A stretch of 64,000 nt of DNA from Acheta domesticus (Eukaryota > Arthropoda > Insecta > Orthoptera > Gryllidae), in the NCBI GenBank assembly GCA_031308135.1, contig JAHLJT010009419.1:61502634-61566633 (forward strand), given 5' to 3'. A model generated the notes under the pieces. It searched no databases. It had not been told where the DNA came from and worked only from the letters and a program-made list of their open reading frames with translations. Below are positions 54,007 through 64,000 of the stretch, piece after piece; the first letter of the stretch is position 1; each line of letters opens with the position of its first letter. A program made the position numbers and the translations under genes.

Positions 54007-55380
54007 CATTACATCACGACTAAAGATCTTATGGGTCGGCTGAATATAAAATCTACTCCAGGTTGCAACCAGCTACCTAAGGAGCAGATTCGGTGACTAT
54101 CAGTGCCTCTACAATACTTTACGCAAAATGTGGGCTGTTCCAAATAAAGCAATTTCTTGCACTTCCCAGTCTTTTGAATTACCTGGGAGTTTAGACAAGT
54201 TCTTACTCAAATTTTGCGGAACAAATCCCAGAGCTCCGATAACTATCGGGACGACCTGTGCTTTTACGCCCCACATTCGGCTGATCTCGATTTCCAAACT
54301 CTTGTATTTAAGACGTTTCTCTGCCTCCTTGGTAACGACGTTTTGATCGCAAGGTACAGCAACATCGATAAGTAAACACGATTTTTTGGCCAAATCCCGG
54401 ATAACTATATCCGGTTTGTTTGCCGCTATCGTGCGATCAGTTTGAATTTGTTGGTCGTACAATATCGTACACAATCCAACAGACGTCACCGGTTTCGGTG
54501 AGTGTTCGTACCACTTGGGGCATGTGTTTGGAACTTCGAGGGCGGTTACAGATCTGCCAGTGGAGGTAGCTACACACCCTGTCATGTCTTTTAAGGTATT
54601 CGGTCTTTGCTAGGATTGGACAAGCTGAGACAATATGATCAATGGTTTCTACTTGCTCCAGGCAAATGCGGCATTTGTCATCTTGGGAAATTTTGAGAAC
54701 CGCTTTATCATAATGTCGTGTTCTCAAGGCCTGATCTTGGGCAGCTATTACAAGTGCTTCCGATTCTGGCTTCATCCTTCCCCTTTTAAGCCACATAAAT
54801 GATTGATCTTTATTGATCTGCACCTTGTCCATTCTTTTTAGGTATTGACCGTGGAGTGGTTTGTCTCTCCACGATTTCTTTAACATTTTTTGTGTCTCAC
54901 ACTTCATGTTTAGCAGCATCAGAAGTTCAGTGTCTGTGTTATTCGACGTGTCTTGCCTAGTTTTCTTCGCAATGTTTCTTGCTACACTAAACAATGCCTC
55001 TGTTTCCCATTCTTCGGTCAGATTTCATGACCTGCCTCATTAGAGGGTCGTCTTGATGGCTGACTACATACTTCCCCATCCCGACTATTGCGTTGTGCCA
55101 GGAGGCCTCAATTTGTCTGAGGCCTCTTCCTCCTTCCTTACGTGCCACATAAAGTCTATGTATATCAGCTCGAGGGTGGGAAACATGATGCATTGTCAGC
55201 AGTTTTTCTGGTTTTTCGATCCATGGTGCGAATTTCTTGCTCAGTCCAGTCCACTAGTCCAAAACTGTATTCGGCTACAGGTACCGCCAAACTACCTATT
55301 GCAGATATTTTATTCCTGGAATTCAGAGCGGACTGCAGGACCAGTCTCACTCTTCTATAATACTCTAATAATACTCTATA
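54007..55380 (-). mobile_element. RLE-type (R4/Dong-like) non-LTR retrotransposon, 5'-truncated and frameshifted
   Basis: The C-terminal half of the ORF is readable on the - strand over four frame-shifted pieces (about 55375-55165, 55193-54987, 54994-54437, 54585-54109). In order they show the RT tail (YYRRVRLVLQSALNSRNKIS, LAVPVAEYSFGLVDWTEQE, LYVARKEGGRGLRQIEASW), a CCHC knuckle (CRICLEQVETIDHIVSAC, spacing C-2-C-8-H-4-C), then the restriction-like endonuclease core KPD plus 14 residues plus D, followed by KEAEKRLKYKSLEIEI. KPDX12-14D is the catalytic signature of RLE LINEs. Placement in TTA/TAA repeats points to the R4/Dong clade, known for TAA targets; the clade is inferred. Confidence 0.85.
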
Positions 55381-55387
55381 ATTCTAC

Positions 55388-55397
55388 TTATTATTAC

Positions 55398-55436
<39 letters not shown>
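55388..55436. repeat. (TTA)n microsatellite at the LINE 5' junction
   Basis: About 16 TTA triplets with one interruption, abutting the 5'-truncated end of the RLE LINE. Confidence 0.9.
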
Positions 55437-55437
<1 letters not shown>

Positions 55438-58400
55438 AGTTGTAGTTTAAATACAGCACATTCCTACCTAATATTTAGTCTCAACATAACCAGTTCTTTT
55501 CAAACCGCTTTGGGACGCAAGATTATTTTTGTTTTTATTGTGAATGTTTCGCAAATAGAATGAACTGATTTTAACAACAAACGCCTCATTTACTATATTA
55601 ATTTGCCAAAAAAAATTTATTGGAATTTTTAAAGACGTACATTCTTCAAACACATTTTATACGGAGGTTGTAGAAACTACCTGAGCTTGCAAAATTTGAG
55701 GACCCAATGTGATTTTTCCGAATGTGAAGTGTAAACCTGGATATTAAACTCTCTTTATTGCTTTAAAAATATGGGACGGACTTTTGTTATTCCAGAAAAG
55801 AAAGCAGCCGGTTTTCATCTATAGAAATACAAAATTACTCCCTCGCGCCTAAGAGCTAAAGAAGAATAAATTAAATTTAGAAAAAAATATTTTTTCATAA
55901 TTGAAAAAATGATCTTAAACATAGATTTATTGTTAATCTTAACATAAATACTTTCTTAACATAAATACCGTTATATCCGAAGGCTATTGAGTTCTCATGA
56001 TTCAAAATTTATGAGTTGAGGGAGGGATGGAAATGACCAAGTGAATGGAAGTCAATATAAACATGTAGTTTCGATAATTATTTATTTGCTGACATTTCGC
56101 CCAAATAAATTTGACCTCTTCAGAGCAAGCTCCAGAACGTTTTAACTTCATCTATATATTTTAAAACAAAAGATTTTAAAAATTATCTTTTACATAGTAT
56201 ATGGTATTACTAAACACGGATACAAATGTCAACAGTGGATGAACAGATTAAAAAAGCCAGGTACATTGAACAGTGGCCAACAGGGAAGAACAACTTGCCT
56301 ACGTAAAAATTATTAACAAAAGTGTAAAATAAATTCTTACAAAGGCAACTAATAGGAAACATGGAATTTTTTAGGACATTTTTGGAGGAAAAATATCCTC
56401 TTAGCTGAGAGAATTTAATCATGTTTTGCTGCTAAACAAATGGGATTGGTTGAAGTTTTAATAACGTTTTTGCAATTGGACATTCAGCACATAAGGGGAA
56501 TGGTTACTGGTTTTTGTTGATTTTTTTTGAAATAGTTATCCCTTTCCTTAGTAAATACTAATAATATCAATTTTAAAATATGAAATAATTTATTTACATG
56601 AACGTCTCAAATGGAATGGATGACATCCAAAACGTCAGATATAATTTTTTACAGAAACTTCGGAAATAAAACGTACTCCTCAAGCTGCAAAGATTGCGGC
56701 AACTAAAGAACAAACAAGAACAGCTTTCCTTGGATGAAGTGAACTAGCTTCTACAACTTATGCTTCTTCTATCCCTTTTCATTTCCTTTTCTATTTCCTT
56801 TTCTTTTTCTTTTGCAATATCGACCTCACAACCTGATGGTAGAACTTTTTAAGGACTGTAAGTCACTTTATTCTTGCGTATTTGTTTTATTATTGCTTTA
56901 AATTAACATACTTTACAAATCACAAACGCTCACTGTGGTGACCTGGACAGGAAAGACAAAATGCAGAGCAGATAAATACCGACCAGACAGCGAGTTTATA
57001 AATATCCTTTTAGTTAAAAGACAGAGAGGTCAGGACTCACGAGAAATTACACCACATATCATACGGCAGAAAAAAAAACGGGGTTGACGAATTAGAAACT
57101 CTGGCGACGCGCCAGTTGAAATGAAGCAAGCAGCTGAATCGCGATGGAGCAAAGAACTTCGGTGGCACGGACGTAAAGAGTGCTCGCCTAAGAGGCAATC
57201 AGAGGTTGCTTGAATTTTTTATGAGCCTCTGAGGAGCAGTGATATTCAACGAAAGATAAATCTCTTTTTTCTCCTCGATATTTCTACGACAAGGGATAAT
57301 AAAGCAGCGTTGTTAGCTTTTAATTCACAATGCATCACTTGGGTAGTTCACTAGAGGCAGCAAGAAAAAGCTCTGGAATATTTTTACGAGGAATATAAAC
57401 CAGTGATGCTACGACTTTTCACAGACTTTGCTATCCTTAGTGGTTACATAAAATTAATTATTATATTTATTATTCTACATTAAAAGCCACTTATTTATAG
57501 TATTTTATCCACATCCCGTGCTTAAAGAAGAGCACACAATGAAAATTCAAATATTTCACTTGGAGTTTTGATGACTTTTTGTCAGAAAATTTAAGAATTA
57601 TATTCTAAATAGAACCAAATTAATATTTGCAAAATGTGTTTAAACAACGCTTAACATACATCGTTAAAACATTCTGTAGTGAAGAAACATTCTGTGAAAC
57701 CTTGTTCAAATTTATATTCTTGGGTCAGAAAACCTAAAAACGTAGTATATGAGCAAACTTTTTTTGTAATGGAATAGAATGTTAAGTGATTTTTTGACGC
57801 GAATACAACCTTTTGAAACATTGATTTTCCGGATTCATTAACATTACAGAAATATTATTGAGTGATGATTTGTTTGGTATAGAAATATGCAAGATACTGT
57901 GCTACGACTGCCGTAATTTGACATGTAGGCTGATGTTATTTAGTAAGTTAGAGGAAACTTAAGATAAAGTTATTGATTTTAGGCTTTTCCTTCACCACAA
58001 GGATCTAATACATGAGAATTGAACTATTTGTGCTACATAAACTATATTTTTCGTATAGTTCTTAAGTTTTGGAATTATGGATAATTCAGGGTTCAACGAA
58101 GACAAGTCTTCTGTCATTTTTAACAGTTGTTTGCTCTATTAGAGAAAACAATGGAGAAAAAGTTAGCCGTTTTATGAACATATTGTTTTACGCGTTAATT
58201 ACACCATGTAACAAAAAAACCTTTTTGCTTGTTTAAGTGAATCTCATGCTTGTTTTGGATGAATTAGGTAACAACTAAACTAAACTGAATATTCCTACTT
58301 TTATATAATCGTTTCTTTGCTTTTTATGACCAATTATATGAAATTAATTGGATAAATTATATTAGCTAAGAATACTTTTTCTATGAGATGAAGAAAACGG

Positions 58401-58590
58401 TTCAACTGTATGTTACCTATTTACCTGTATATTTGTAAACTGTTACCTGTATATTTCTCATAATTGATTAATAATGGTATATTCCCGTTGTTGTAAGCGT
58501 AATCCAGAATGTTTTTTATGTGAGGCAACTTCCTGGGATCGAAAGCAGTAAAGCATAGAATAAAGGATGCTAACATCATCTGCTTAGCAT
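55437..58590. other. Long AT-rich stretch, nothing recognised
   Basis: More than 3 kb of AT-rich DNA. 56040-56160 and 57060-57230 are slightly GC-richer but match no family I know. No frame longer than about 75 codons. Confidence 0.5.
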
Positions 58591-58599
58591 ACAGTTCAT

Positions 58600-59335
58600 A
58601 TTTGGTATTCCTGTGGGAGACTAAGAAAAGAATTGGGGAGCACATGTTGTATGTGGGTGTTGCAGATCAACTCTCAAGGCCTGGTATAGAGGAGGAAAAC
58701 AGAAAAATGAAATTTGGTGTGCCTACAATTTGGCAAGAACCATCAGATCACCTCTCCAACTGTTATTTCTATAGTACCTCCCTTCCGTATTAAGCTTGGA
58801 CTTATCAAGCAATTTGTAAAGGCATTAGATACATCAGATGCAATGACGTACCTTCAGAGTGTGATTCCCAAACTATCAGAAGCTAAGATAAAGAGAGGAA
58901 TTTTTGTTGGCCCCCAAGTGAAAAATTAACTTCGTGATGACACATTCATTAGCAAGCTTCTACCAGTTCGAAGAAAGGCCTGGAAGAGTTTCGGAGATGT
59001 TGTGAATGCTTTCCTAGGTAATCACAAGAGTGGAGTATCACAGGATTGTGGTATAAGGTGGCAGGGATGTGGATGAAGAACTACAAATCAATGGGGTGCA
59101 GAATGTCTCTAAAGTTGCATGTACTCCACTGGGATCTGGATGTTTTCAAGGCTCATATGGGTGCATATTCAGAGAAACAGGGCGAAAGGTTCCATCAGGA
59201 CTTACATTTCTTTGAAAGAAGGTACCAGGGATAGTATAATGAGCGAATTCTTGGTGATTACGTTTGGGGACTTATTAGAGAGTGATGTAAAGTACAAAGG
59301 AAATTTAGGAAGACAACACATTTTTAAGCACACTG
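58600..59335 (+). pseudogene. Decayed multicopy arthropod ORF ('GERFHQD' family)
   Basis: Frame-shifting + translation gives GVPTIWQEPSDHLSNCYFYS, then FRIKLGLIKQFVKALDTSDA, QSVIPKLSEAKIKRGIFVGP, AWKSFGDVVNAFLGNHKSG, and MGCRMSLKLHVLHWDLDVF with GERFHQDLHFFERRYQG. I recognise this order as a conserved protein repeated in many arthropod genomes and generally regarded as transposon-derived; I am not sure of its superfamily. At least three frameshifts or stops separate the pieces, and the N-terminal half is missing or unreadable. Confidence 0.7.
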
Positions 59336-59339
59336 TTCA

Positions 59340-61880
59340 TGACATGTAAACAATTTCATGTACTTAAAGAATTTTGTCATGTATATTTACTGCATTTACA
59401 TTGTATTTAAGAATTTATTTTATTTTGTTTCATGGGTAAATGCAAACGAGCATTCATTGTTTCAAATATATGCATTTTCCTAAAATTAAGCAAATCGATG
59501 TCATTTCCCTAAAAACAATTTCCCGTGGGAAAAATTGCGTTTAAATAGTGTTTCGAAACACACTGCATTACAAAAAACAACAACAAAATTACCTTAAACA
59601 AAATTTTGTCACATGGTGTTGTTAATATTTTAAAAATATTGTACGAGATCTCATTCGAATAATCCAATTTTGAAGAACATATTTTATTAAGAAAAATATT
59701 TCTTTTTTCTCTGTCGTTTCGCCGTAACCAAATTTCTGGAACCACAAGACATGCTCCAAAAATTCTAACATGGACATATTAGAAGAAGTTTAGTTTCCGG
59801 TATGAGGGACCAGCAATACGAATTTTACTGCCGAAATATCGTCTTTTTTTTGCTGCAGCATTCCATAACTGTTTCTATACGTACGTATTATGAATGAAAG
59901 TAAAATGTATGGGGCCGTTTATTAGATCAAATTTCTGATTTTGAAATAAATGGTAACCCTTCGAACACTTAATCAGTAGATAAAATAAAATTTTAAGAAG
60001 TCAATAACAAAGTGAACTATTTGAATTCGCAAACAGTTCTTATCGAAAACATAAAGGTTACAATATAAAAACGTAGAATAAAAGAAGGGAACTAACTGAT
60101 AAAAATTACTGTACAGAGTTCAGTCACACTACAATAAGAAAAAAATAACATAAAGATAAAAATGAAATTAGAACCTAAGAAAAAAATCGTTATTAAACGC
60201 AAACGCATTAAATGCAGAATTCTTATTGTGATGGAATTACCGCCCTCGGAAATACAGTCTTTCGTGACTTTTGTCAGAACTGTTGTAAAAAACAGTGAAC
60301 GTAATTGCTCTTCACGTTTGTTAACTCATGTAAGTTCCCTTATCGTTGACATTCAGTAAAAAAATACTTTTCTACTTTATCTGAAAACATTCAATTGAAA
60401 TTCAAAGTTTCCAACGCCAGAGATGAATCAATAAGAGAGCCCTGCAATAAATGTGTTCTGAGAACAAAGGAAGCAGAGAACCTTCCCTGAATTCACAATG
60501 GCTTTTCAGAGGCAGAGAACGTGTCTTCCATTCTAAATGAAGAAACTTAATTTATCAGAAAATATTGTTTGGTGCATTTAGAGCAATGCAGTGCACACAA
60601 ACCGCAGGCAAAACCATCTTCCAATTTTCTAGGGTATCTATGATAAAGAGAAGGACTAGCAGTAGATATAATTACGTATCACAAGTCGCACTTGATAAAT
60701 GAATATTTCGGAATGATTAATTACTCTACATATAAAGGAACTGTGCTCTCGAGAAGAACATGCAGTCATTGCAGGAGTGACAAAACAATCATATTTGTAG
60801 TTACTACGTGAGCTTCGCCATCAAAATGCTAATAGTCCTCGGGGAGTTGCCTGTCTTCTATTTATTTCACGAACAATACTCTGAGAAGTTTATATCATGC
60901 AGCATTTTTGTAACAGTAATATACGCTGCTGACATTATACAAAATGCGTAAATAGTGTTCAGGCGTCGTACATATCTGGCATTGTGGCTCAAGTGGTAGT
61001 ACCCATACTATGGTCTGGTATTAAAAAGAATATGATTTACCATATTTTCTCCACGGCCAATTAGATCATTATCGACTAATCACTGACTGAGATATATTGT
61101 TTCCTTGCCAACAATTCGCTACAAATGACATAATCATGGAGAAACAATTAGAAAATTACATTTCTTCAAAAACCAGATCTATCAGTGATAACCGGTAATT
61201 ACTTACCGCCATTTTATTGTACCAATGCTCTATTACCTTTTAAAGTAAGGTTTACTTTTTGAAGTAGTACTTATGAAATTATCTGGCTCAATATTTTGCT
61301 TTCATTCCTAAAATTTACTCTCTAGGTTTATTCTTACTTTTACCTCATAATTTGACTTATTTGATAAAAAGTATTGTTAGTAAAATATTCTATGAATATT
61401 TTCTATTGTACAGAAAGTATTGTTTCCATTCTTTTCTTGTTTCCGTCATATTTTGGTTACAAAAGTTCGGGTTCATAAACATAAACCTGCCGGGCGCATG
61501 AACATGTCCCTGCTGATACCGCAAATATCAGTGTTAACCGTTTTCCAAAAAATTGAAGTTAAATATACATTTTGTAGAAAATTTTGCCAACTTTAATTTT
61601 GCAAATAGTAGCTATTTCCACAAAATGTAAAGGTTAAGAGATATAAGTGAAAACTGAAGAAAAGGTGAAATGTTCAGGGGTTTTCGCACCTTTTTGTGAA
61701 GCCAAACTTTTTCGAGGTGGCAAATGTGAAATTCGAATATCACACCTGAAAAAGCTGTTGAGTTTGAGAAATAACAGAAATAAAGAAAAACAACTCCCGG
61801 AATTTGTTCCTGGGCCAGGTAAGTACTAATGAATGAAATCATTTCGGTATCCCATGTTGGTTATCTTGTCAGGCCAGTTT
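59340..61880. other. Long AT-rich stretch, no gene recognised
   Basis: Mostly AT-rich. The + frame 61647-61829 ends near GGGCCAGGTAAGT, a good splice-donor sequence, but no matching acceptor or family was found. GGCATTGTGGCTCAAGTGG at about 60979 resembles a tRNA box A without a box B. Confidence 0.45.
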
Positions 61881-61884
61881 CTCT

Positions 61885-62165
61885 CTCGTATACCCAGGAT
61901 TGTAACCTCGGCTACTAAGATTTGACTACCCCAGTTTGCCATCTCGGCTAAAAAGTTTGCTCGGCTAAAAAGTTCTCGGCTTAAGTTCACTATCTCGGCG
62001 AAAAAGTTCGCTCTGTCGACTAACCAGGTTTGCTATCCTCGGCTAACCAGGTTTGCTACCTTGGCTAACCAGGTTTGCTATCTCGGAGACCCAGGTTTGC
62101 TATGTCATTTCGGACACCCCAGGTTGGCTATCTCAACTACTCTGTTCGGTAATCTCTGCTCCCCA
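61885..62165. repeat. Degenerate tandem repeat, unit about 22-25 bp (GGCTAACCAGGTTTGCTATC)
   Basis: About a dozen drifting copies, best conserved at 62016-62105 (CTCGGCTAACCAGGTTTGCT). Earlier units drift to CTCGGCTAAAAAGTTTGCTC. It leads straight into a CpG-rich block. Confidence 0.85.
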
Positions 62166-62169
62166 AGCT

Positions 62170-62500
62170 GCGTTAATCTGCTTTTATTTTAACGAGAGCA
62201 CTGCGCTTTCTGCGCGCCGCTTCGCATGTTGCTGAAGCCGAGGGGCACCTAAGAGCAGCGAGAGAGGGGCGTGGCAGGTCGGAGGGGGGGATCTGAATGG
62301 AGAGCAGCTGGGGCAGATGGTGCGGCGCCTCGGGCGACAGACACGCAGCGGGTGCTCCTCGAAAAAAGGAGATCGATGGCGGATTCGCGCGCGGCCTCTT
62401 CCCCCACCCTCGCCGTCGCCCGCGGCGCCTCTTCTCGCGCGCTCGGCCACTGCTCGCAGGTATCGCGCTGACAAGGCTTTCTGCGCCCACTCTCGCCTCT
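62170..62500. promoter_or_regulatory. CpG-rich block (CpG-island-like)
   Basis: CpG-dense with GCGCGCCGCTTCGC at about 62212 and CGCGCGCTCGGCC near 62434. Open frames on both strands (66-219 codons) extend into the adjacent tandem repeats and are compositional. No exon recognised. Confidence 0.4.
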
Positions 62501-62940
62501 CTCCCCGCCTCACTCCCCGCCCCGCCTCGTTCCCCTTCGCTCTTCGCGTCATTCCCCCCTCGCGCCCTGCCTCGCTCCCCGCCTCGCCCCCACATCACTC
62601 CCCTTCCCACCTCGCTCCCCCCTCGCTCTTCCCCTTATGCCATCTTTGATCCTCGCCTCGCACCCCGCCTACCACCCCGCCTCGCACCTCGCCTCACTCC
62701 CCGCCTCGCCCTCCTCCTGTTCCCCGCCTTTCCTGCCACCTCACTCTCCGCCTCGCTCCTCGCCTCGCTCTTCGCCTCGCTCCTCGCCTCGCTCTTCGCC
62801 TCGCTCCTCGCCTCGCCACGTTCGCTCCTCGCTTCCCTCCCCGCCCGCTCCCCGCCCGCTCCCCGCCCGCTCCCCGCCCGCTCCCACACCCGCTCCCCGC
62901 CCGCTCCCCACCCGCTCCCCCACCCGCTCCCCGCTTTGCC
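62500..62940. repeat. C-rich tandem repeats (CGCCTCGCTCCT and CCCGCTCCCCG units)
   Basis: A 24-bp repeat (CCTCGCTCCTCG + CCTCGCTCTTCG) is clearest at 62745-62815. An 11-bp repeat, CCCGCTCCCCG, follows at about 62840-62935. Both keep Pro/Ser/Ala/Arg-rich frames open. Confidence 0.85.
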
Positions 62941-63430
62941 CCGCTGGCCTTCGTGAACCATCCAGTCCCGCTTCCTCCGCGCCTTTCTTTCGACACAGGA
63001 TAATTTCTGCACTCCTCAATTTTCCTTGCTGTTTTTTCCATTCCAGCCCTTTATTCCCTCTGAGATTTCACTATCCTACTCAACTATCTACTACTTGTTT
63101 CTCCTCTCTCCACTTACGCTTTATTTCCTTTCATGTTTTCACTTCCCTTACTTTGAATTTCTGCATTTCCCTATTCATATACTACCCCATTTCTCATCTT
63201 ACCCATTTGTTCTTTTACTCGTCTGCTTGTACCCGTTTTCACTTTTTTAACAAATTTCTGCTTCTTTCCTTTCGTCTTCCCTTATTTCTTCACTTGCCCT
63301 TTTCTTCTCTTGCCCATAATCCATTTCCTTATTTCTCCTCTCCCTCTTTATCACATACTTTATTTTCCCTTTACCTCATTTATCGTCTCCTTTATCTCTT
63401 ACCTCTTTTTACTCATCACTCGAATTAATC
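62941..63430. repeat. Pyrimidine-rich low-complexity tract
   Basis: The + strand is dominated by T and C (TTTCC, TTCTC words), similar to 4690-5160. The 263-codon + frame here is a by-product of composition. Confidence 0.6.
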
Positions 63431-64000
63431 TATCTTTCATTTGAGTCAGTCTCTTCTCCGCCGAATTAGCGACTGATAAAATAGAAATAGAAGATGATGA
63501 CAGTTATATGCCAAATTTATGACAGTTAAATTAAAATCTACATACTACTTTCCCTAGATTTTTCCATGTACGAAAGTTGTATAATGCTTAAGAAATCTGT
63601 TTATGTAATCTAACCTAATTAATGTGCTTTTGGTTTTCACAGGGTATATATTATATTTCTAGGAGGAAATAGGTAGTACTAATGGAATAATAAAAACATC
63701 GTTTAGATATTTTATTTTCAAATTCTTTGTAAGTAAAATTACACATTGAAAATGTTATAATTGAATAATACATAGCAATTTAATAATAATTGTTTCCTTT
63801 AATATTTATCAATGTCTCTCCTTCAAATAATTTCTGAAGTTGCCCTTGGTCTAACGCCCCGTATTTTTAATCAGTGGAAGACACTGCCGTATTGAATATT
63901 AGAGGAATTTTAGACAGTTGTTTTGTAAATAGTGGAGAAACTAGGAACGGAACATATTTGCAAGAATTAGCTAACATCAGCAACTTCTTATGGTATTTTT
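63431..64000. other. AT-rich end of window, nothing recognised
   Basis: No gene, repeat or terminal structure supported. Confidence 0.5.

Noticed and set aside
61640..61830. A host exon ending at GGGCCAGGTAAGT
   Set aside because: The donor-like sequence is good, but there is no convincing acceptor, family match or neighbouring exon; the opposite strand is open as well.
62297..63428. Open frames of 219 and 263 codons (+) and several - frames
   Set aside because: CpG-rich and tandem C-rich DNA; composition-driven, no recognisable exon.

Overview
The window looks like intergenic or deep-intronic DNA from a large, repeat-rich arthropod genome, most likely an insect. The evidence is an AT-rich background, many tRNA-derived SINEs (some with the central 'GTGGTTT...CAGGCGAATGC' core seen in insect SINEs), several decayed non-LTR retrotransposons, MITEs, microsatellites, and spliced eukaryotic transposon genes with GT-AG introns. 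I found no host protein-coding gene I could defend. Species cannot be read from the sequence.

The centrepiece is a complete PIF/Harbinger DNA transposon at 20464-27147 (6,684 bp). It has perfect 15-bp terminal inverted repeats and a TAA target-site duplication. It carries two convergent genes: a Myb/SANT-like DNA-binding protein on the + strand (four exons, 21069-24055, broken by one frameshift) and a HARBI1-type transposase on the - strand (two exons, 26898-24195, open reading frame intact at 372 codons, DDE residues present). Their 3' ends are about 140 bp apart. Older LINE fragments sit in the introns of both genes. The host repeat that received the insertion has a second, uninterrupted copy at 27954-28321, which works as a natural empty site and fixes the element's ends.

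Region by region. 1-760: 3' end of a decayed RTE-like LINE. 2-10 kb: C-rich and minisatellite DNA (12/13-bp repeats at 3340-3890, a perfect 13-bp array at 6299-6740), GGGGC and CG runs. 10-16 kb: a CpG-rich block, SINE families A and C, a tRNA-plus-5S-like SINE, and an unclassified repeat. 17-20 kb: AT-rich DNA with a 157-bp direct duplication and a reverse family-C SINE. 20-27 kb: the Harbinger element. 27-32 kb: the empty-site paralog, a direct duplication, a CpG block and a 389-bp MITE. 32-36 kb: CpG blocks joined by a degenerate pyrimidine-rich array and triplet repeats, a Jockey-like RT fragment and a family-A SINE. 36.3-36.8 kb: a piggyBac-like MITE with TTAA duplication. 39-41.7 kb: SINE pieces and a CpG/C-rich block. 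42-46.9 kb: featureless AT-rich DNA. 46957-47586: a 17-bp satellite array. 48-53 kb: more SINEs and repeats. 53.7-55.4 kb: an RLE-type (R4/Dong-like) LINE in TAA microsatellites. 58.6-59.3 kb: a decayed multicopy arthropod ORF. 61.9-63.4 kb: degenerate tandem repeats and another CpG/C-rich block.

Many long open frames here come from tandem repeats whose unit has no stop codon in any frame, not from genes.
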